This document shows positions 62,928 through 64,000 of a stretch of DNA of 64,000 nt, in pieces. The translations under genes were made by a program, and so were the position numbers. Below the pieces are notes generated by a model. That model saw nothing but the letters and a program-made list of their open reading frames with translations. It did no database searches and was not told where the DNA came from. The DNA is from CBDCKR01 sp964572045 (GTDB lineage Bacteria > Gemmatimonadota > Gemmatimonadetes > Longimicrobiales > Gaopeijiaceae), in contig CAZNEI010000002.1 of NCBI GenBank assembly GCA_964572045.1, positions 1-64,000 of the forward strand. The letters run 5' to 3'. Every line of letters begins with the position of its first letter. The stretch's first letter is position 1.

Positions 62928-63416
62928 TCAGGGGTCGGAGCGCGGGGGGTACGACTCGTGCACCTGCACCACCTTCCACTCGCCATCGATGCGCTGCACC
63001 ACGATGCTCCAGACCTCGTGACCACGGATTTGCTCGCCGTCCTCGCCGATATTGGTCGAGTGAATATAGGATGTGGCCACCGCGGCGTCCCGGCCCAAGA
63101 CGTGCACGGTGCTTTCTCCGAGCGTGAAGTGGACGTTCCTTCCGACGCCGGGGAAGTACTCCTTCATCGAGGCACGATGTGACTCGAGCGGCGTCGTCTC
63201 CCCGCGGCTCGCCCAGGCGAAGTCGGGACCGTCGAGGTGATATCCGATGAAGCCGTCCACATCGTGACGGTCGATAGTCTCGACCATCTCGTTGGCGAAC
63301 TGCCGGACGGAATCGGCAATCGCCGCGCGCTCGGCATCGGTGAGCTCCCCGTCACCGCTCCCGCCGCACCCCGCCAACACTGCGGTCAAGCTCAAGACTG
63401 AACCCAGCTTTCTCAT
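62928..63416 (-). CDS. NTF2-like (DUF4440/SnoaL-fold) lipoprotein
   Basis: A 162-residue lipoprotein: signal LGSVLSLTAVLAGC (lipobox Cys about 17), then an NTF2-like domain with SVRQFANEMVETIDRHDVDGFIGYHLDG, LESHRASMKEYFPGVG and the closing beta strand EVWSIVVQRIDGEWKVVQVHES. ATG 63416 has GGGAG nine bases upstream. It is 18 nt downstream of the CoA-transferase gene and may share its transcript. NTF2-fold proteins bind small hydrophobic ligands or act as enzymes; nothing more specific can be said. Confidence 0.8.
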   Translation of the reverse strand: MRKLGSVLSLTAVLAGCGGSGDGELTDAERAAIADSVRQFANEMVETIDRHDVDGFIGYHLDGPDFAWASRGETTPLESHRASMKEYFPGVGRNVHFTLGESTVHVLGRDAAVATSYIHSTNIGEDGEQIRGHEVWSIVVQRIDGEWKVVQVHESYPPRSDP

Positions 63417-63434
63417 GACTGACACTCCCGTTGT

Positions 63435-64000
63435 TCAACTGATGCCCGATTCCGCCGCACTCACCCCCGGAATCAGCCTCGCCGCCGTTCGCTCCTGCAC
63501 GTACTCGAAGGACACTCCGGGGCTCAGCTCGACGACTCGAAGACCCTCCTCGACAACGTCGAGGACGGCAAGGTCGGTGTAGATGCGATCGACGACCGCG
63601 ACACCCGTCAGCGGATAGCTGCACGACTCGACGAGCTTCGCATCACCTTCTCGCGTGTTGTGCTGCGTGATGACGTAGATCGTCTTCACGCTGGCCACGA
63701 GGTCCATCGCCCCTCCGACGGCGGGAATGGCGTCCGGTGCATCCGTCGACCAGTTCGCCAGATCCCCCGCCCGAGAGACTTGGAGCGCCCCGAGGACACA
63801 CATATCGAGGTATCCGCCGCGGATCATCGCGAAGCTGTCCGCGTGGTGGAAGTACGACGCCCCAGGATTCGCCGTCACCTGTTTCTTGCCCGCATTGATC
63901 AGCTCGGGGTCGCCCGCGCCGGCCTTCGGCGGAGGCCCCATTCCGAGCAGTCCGTTCTCGGTGTGGAAGACCACCTCCCGACCTTCGGGCACGTGCGGCG
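63435..64000 (-). CDS. 3-oxoacid CoA-transferase subunit B (partial, runs off the window)
   Basis: The C-terminal ~188 residues of a family I CoA-transferase beta subunit. The catalytic Glu lies in HTENGLLGMGP, near the subunit's active-site ENG motif. GYLDMCVLGALQVSRAGDLANW and TQHNTREGDAKLVE then CSYPLTG and VVDRIYTDLAVLDV are family-typical. The frame remains open to the last base, so the N-terminus (about 30 residues) lies beyond 64000. Candidates include succinyl-CoA:3-oxoacid or acetate CoA-transferases; the alpha subunit is probably just outside. It would move CoA between short-chain acids. Confidence 0.9.
   Translation of the reverse strand, partial: PHVPEGREVVFHTENGLLGMGPPPKAGAGDPELINAGKKQVTANPGASYFHHADSFAMIRGGYLDMCVLGALQVSRAGDLANWSTDAPDAIPAVGGAMDLVASVKTIYVITQHNTREGDAKLVESCSYPLTGVAVVDRIYTDLAVLDVVEEGLRVVELSPGVSFEYVQERTAARLIPGVSAAESGIS

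Overview
This high-GC window spans the chromosomal replication origin of a bacterium. It contains dnaA-dnaN with an oriC-like spacer, parAB with a perfect parS site, and the classic rpmH-rnpA-yidD-yidC-mnmE-mnmG block. The gene content suggests a Gemmatimonadota-like, aerobic, heterotrophic, diderm lineage: large secreted M14 and S9 peptidases, an LVIVD-repeat protein, lipoproteins, a TonB plug-like protein, an Sdh1-type succinate dehydrogenase and a plant/cyanobacterial-type IspH. The phylum call is an inference from gene content only. Nearly every gene from 3.5 to 40 kb lies on the minus strand, and dnaA, dnaN and most of the next 10 kb lie on the plus strand. This fits bidirectional replication starting near 40-42 kb.

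Layout. 0-3.2 kb: a class V aminotransferase-fold enzyme overlapping an orphan TAXI-type binding lipoprotein, and an unknown plus-strand gene. 3.5-7.5 kb: an enolase-superfamily racemase (NSAR/OSBS), a COG3375 GNAT, a MarR regulator and an M20 hydrolase; together they look like a D-to-L amino acid conversion route via N-succinyl intermediates. 7.5-11.8 kb: glycolate oxidase glcD-glcE-glcF. 11.8-16.3 kb: a metallo-beta-lactamase-fold hydrolase, an fRMsr-like GAF protein, an M42 aminopeptidase, FxsA and IspH. 16.5-26.1 kb: lipoamide dehydrogenase, an IS110-type transposase remnant, a nucleotide-carrier-like transporter, an LVIVD protein and the lipA-pdhA-pdhB-pdhC operon. 26.4-33.7 kb: a zinc-ribbon membrane protein, an M14 peptidase, a Nif3-like protein, bactofilin, an M23 peptidase, ParB and ParA. 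33.8-42 kb: parS, mnmG, an acylphosphatase-like remnant, mnmE, yidC, yidD, rnpA, rpmH, dnaA and oriC.

Right arm. 42-43.7 kb: dnaN and pyrE. 43.7-49.7 kb: a tightly packed five-gene set made of a lipoprotein, a histidine kinase, a sigma-54 response regulator, a coiled-coil exported protein and a probable outer-membrane protein. 49.9-52.1 kb: a molybdate-type ABC transporter whose binding protein and permease are fused, plus a short ATPase. 52.3-55.3 kb (minus): an alpha-oxoamine synthase resembling serine palmitoyltransferase, an acetoacetate-decarboxylase-like protein and a lipid kinase, a candidate sphingolipid-type pathway. A perfect 16-bp inverted repeat separates it from the divergent sdhCAB operon (55.6-59.0 kb). 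59-64 kb: a stand-alone TonB plug-like lipoprotein, an S9 peptidase, tRNA-Asn, an NTF2-like lipoprotein and the truncated start of a CoA-transferase subunit B gene.

The most interesting candidates for follow-up are the oriC architecture with DnaA-trio-like triplets, the lipid cluster with its inverted repeat, the NSAR/GNAT/M20 cluster, the ModA-ModB fusion, the two-component/envelope operon and the degraded acylphosphatase between mnmE and mnmG.
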